NCBI GenBank assembly: GCA_017536685.1
Contig: JAFXGW010000015.1
Span: 1-44,223 of the forward strand
Origin: Clostridia bacterium
Lineage (GTDB): Bacteria; Bacillota; Clostridia; TANB77; CAG-508
DNA: 44,223 bases
Reading direction: 5' to 3'
A program made the position numbers and the translations under genes. The stretch's first letter is position 1. Each line of letters begins with the position of its first letter. The notes under the pieces were generated by a model. That model was not told where the DNA came from and did not search any database. It was given only the letters and a program-made list of their open reading frames with translations. Below, in pieces: positions 42,321-44,223 of the stretch.

Positions 42321-44223
42321 ATGGCTGGAAGAGCGTATCCATTAGAAAGAACAAGAAATATAGGAATCATGGCCCATATTGATGCTGGAAAAACAACTAC
42401 AACAGAGAGAATTCTATTTTACACTGGAAAAACTCACAAATTAGGTGAAGTTCATGACGGTGGAGCAACTATGGACTGGATGGTTCAAGAACAAGAAAGA
42501 GGTATAACAATTACTTCTGCAGCTACAACTTGTTTCTGGAACAATAATAGAATTAATATCATAGATACTCCAGGACACGTTGACTTTACAGTTGAAGTTC
42601 AAAGATCTTTAAAAGTTCTTGACGGAGCTGTAACAGTATTAGCAGCTAAAGGTGGTGTTCAACCACAAACTGAAACAGTTTGGAGACAAGCTGATAAATA
42701 CATGGTACCAAGAATGGTATATGTAAACAAAATGGACATCACAGGAGCTAACTTTATGCTTTGTGTTGACCAATTAAAAAATAGATTAAAAGCAAATGCT
42801 GTTCCAATTCAATTACCAGTTGGAGCAGAAGATAACTTCCAAGGAATCGTTGATTTATTAAAAATGAAAGCATTCATCCACAAAGATGATTTAGGAAAAA
42901 TTGTTGAAGAACAAGAAATTCCTGCTGACATGGTTGATTTAGCAGCAGAATATCGTGAAAAATTAATCGAATCAGTTGCTGAACAAGATGAAGAATTAAT
43001 GATGAAATACTTAGAAGGTGAAGAATTAACAATAGAAGAAATCAAATTAGGTTTAAGAAAAGGAACAATAGCTAACAAAATAGTTCCTGTAACTTGTGGT
43101 TCTTCATATAAAAATAAAGGTGTACAAGAATTATTAAATGCAATAATAGACTATATGCCATCACCACTTGATATCGCTGATATCAAAGGTGAAACATTAG
43201 AAGGAGAAGAAGTAACAGCTAAAACATCAGATGCTGAACCATTTGCTGCTTTAGCATTCAAAATTGCTACTGATCCATTCGTAGGAAAATTATGCTTCTT
43301 CAGAGTTTACTCTGGAACATTAGATGCTGGTTCAACAGTATTAAATTCTAGTAAAGATAAAAAAGAAAGAATCGGAAGAATTCTTCAAATGCACTCAAAT
43401 ACTAGAGAAGACATTGATAAAGTATATGCTGGAGATATCGCTGCAGCAGTAGGATTAAAAGATGTTACAACAGGAAATACATTATGTGATCCTGATCATC
43501 CAATAATCCTTGAATCAATGGAATTCCCAGAACCAGTTATTGATATTGCTATCGAACCAAAAGATAAAGCAAATCAAGAAAAAATGGGTATAGCTTTAGC
43601 AAAACTTGCTGAAGAAGATCCAACATTCAAAACATATACAAACCATGAAACTGGACAAACAATCATCGCTGGTATGGGTGAATTACACTTAGATATCATC
43701 GTTGATAGATTAAAAAGAGAATTCAAAGTTGAATGTAGCGTAGGTAAACCATCTGTTGCATATAAAGAAACAATTAGAGATGCAGTTAGAGTTGAAGGTA
43801 AATTCATTCGTCAATCTGGTGGTAGAGGACAATATGGTCACGTTTGGTTAGAAATGGAACCATTAGAGCCAGGAACAGGTATTCAATTTGAGAGCAAAAT
43901 CGTTGGTGGTGTTGTTCCAAAAGAATACATTAAACCAGTTGAAGAAGGAATTAGAGAAGCTGCTGAAAGCGGAACTCTTGCTGGATATCCAGTTATCGAC
44001 TTCAAAGCTACTTTAGTTGATGGTTCTTACCATGATGTTGACTCTTCAGAAATGGCATTCAAAATTGCTGGATCTATGGCTTTCAAAGAAGGTTGTAAAA
44101 AAGCTAGATCAGTTATATTAGAACCAATTATGAAAGTAGAAATCGTTGTTCCAGAAGAATACATGGGAGATGTTATTGGTGACGTAAACTCTAGACGTGG
44201 TAGAATGGAAGGAATGGATGCTG
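42321..44223 (+). CDS. fusA: Translation elongation factor G (3' end outside the window)
   Basis: The first 634 codons of EF-G, the GTPase that moves tRNAs and mRNA through the ribosome. AGGAGG lies six bases before the ATG. G1 is [12 protein letters not shown], switch I/G2 contains [14 protein letters not shown]3 is DTPGHVDF and G4 is NKMD. The frame runs open to the window edge in domain IV/V (RGRMEGMDA), so only roughly the last 60 residues are missing. tuf would be expected next. Confidence 0.97.
   Translation, partial: MAGRAYPLERTRNIGIMAHIDAGKTTTTERILFYTGKTHKLGEVHDGGATMDWMVQEQERGITITSAATTCFWNNNRINIIDTPGHVDFTVEVQRSLKVLDGAVTVLAAKGGVQPQTETVWRQADKYMVPRMVYVNKMDITGANFMLCVDQLKNRLKANAVPIQLPVGAEDNFQGIVDLLKMKAFIHKDDLGKIVEEQEIPADMVDLAAEYREKLIESVAEQDEELMMKYLEGEELTIEEIKLGLRKGTIANKIVPVTCGSSYKNKGVQELLNAIIDYMPSPLDIADIKGETLEGEEVTAKTSDAEPFAALAFKIATDPFVGKLCFFRVYSGTLDAGSTVLNSSKDKKERIGRILQMHSNTREDIDKVYAGDIAAAVGLKDVTTGNTLCDPDHPIILESMEFPEPVIDIAIEPKDKANQEKMGIALAKLAEEDPTFKTYTNHETGQTIIAGMGELHLDIIVDRLKREFKVECSVGKPSVAYKETIRDAVRVEGKFIRQSGGRGQYGHVWLEMEPLEPGTGIQFESKIVGGVVPKEYIKPVEEGIREAAESGTLAGYPVIDFKATLVDGSYHDVDSSEMAFKIAGSMAFKEGCKKARSVILEPIMKVEIVVPEEYMGDVIGDVNSRRGRMEGMDA

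Overview
The window comes from a low-GC Gram-positive bacterium, most likely an uncultured member of the Clostridia. The reasons are very AT-rich DNA, strong AGGAGG-type ribosome sites, TTGACA/TATAAT-like promoters, many U-tailed hairpin terminators, mraZ-rsmH at the head of a division cluster, a MurE with the DNPR motif of meso-diaminopimelate ligases, and a trmFO gene. The genetic code is standard. From about 10 kb onward every gene is on the + strand.

Region 1 (1-8.5 kb) is a tight six-gene operon. It encodes a BtaA-like aminocarboxypropyl transferase, a CTP-dependent polyprenol/diacylglycerol-kinase-like membrane protein, a double GNAT acetyltransferase, an AMP-forming acyl ligase, a UbiA prenyltransferase and a PEP-synthase/rifampicin-phosphotransferase-like dikinase. 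Together they look like an undescribed pathway for a modified lipid or prenylated compound. It ends at a bidirectional terminator.

Region 2 (8.5-10 kb) holds three small genes: a DUF3006 protein, a thioredoxin-fold protein with SxxS in place of CxxC, and a short membrane protein resembling the C-terminal half of a MATE transporter.

Region 3 (10-24.8 kb) is a rearranged mra/dcw (division and wall) cluster: mraZ with three MraZ boxes, rsmH, ftsL-like, ftsI, murE, mraY, ftsW and murG. murF, murD, murC, murB, ftsQ, ftsA and ftsZ are absent. Accessory DNA interrupts it: a secreted BspA-type leucine-rich-repeat gene with a decayed duplicate of its 5' region, a MITE-like nested inverted repeat, a higher-GC single-gene cassette, and a membrane-anchored 597-residue protein whose promoter resembles that of murE.

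Region 4 (24.8-40.4 kb) carries two pairs of large acidic proteins of unknown function. One pair follows murG and the other lies between topA and trmFO; three of the four end in Gly-Arg. After trmFO comes a coiled-coil reading frame cut in two by a tandem TGA-TAA, preceded by a 36-codon ORF with the same translation start context.

Region 5 (40.4-44.2 kb) has a second small higher-GC cassette encoding a two-helix membrane protein, then the str operon: rpsL, rpsG and fusA, with fusA cut by the window end.

The best candidates for something undescribed are the Region 1 pathway and the Region 4 large-protein family.
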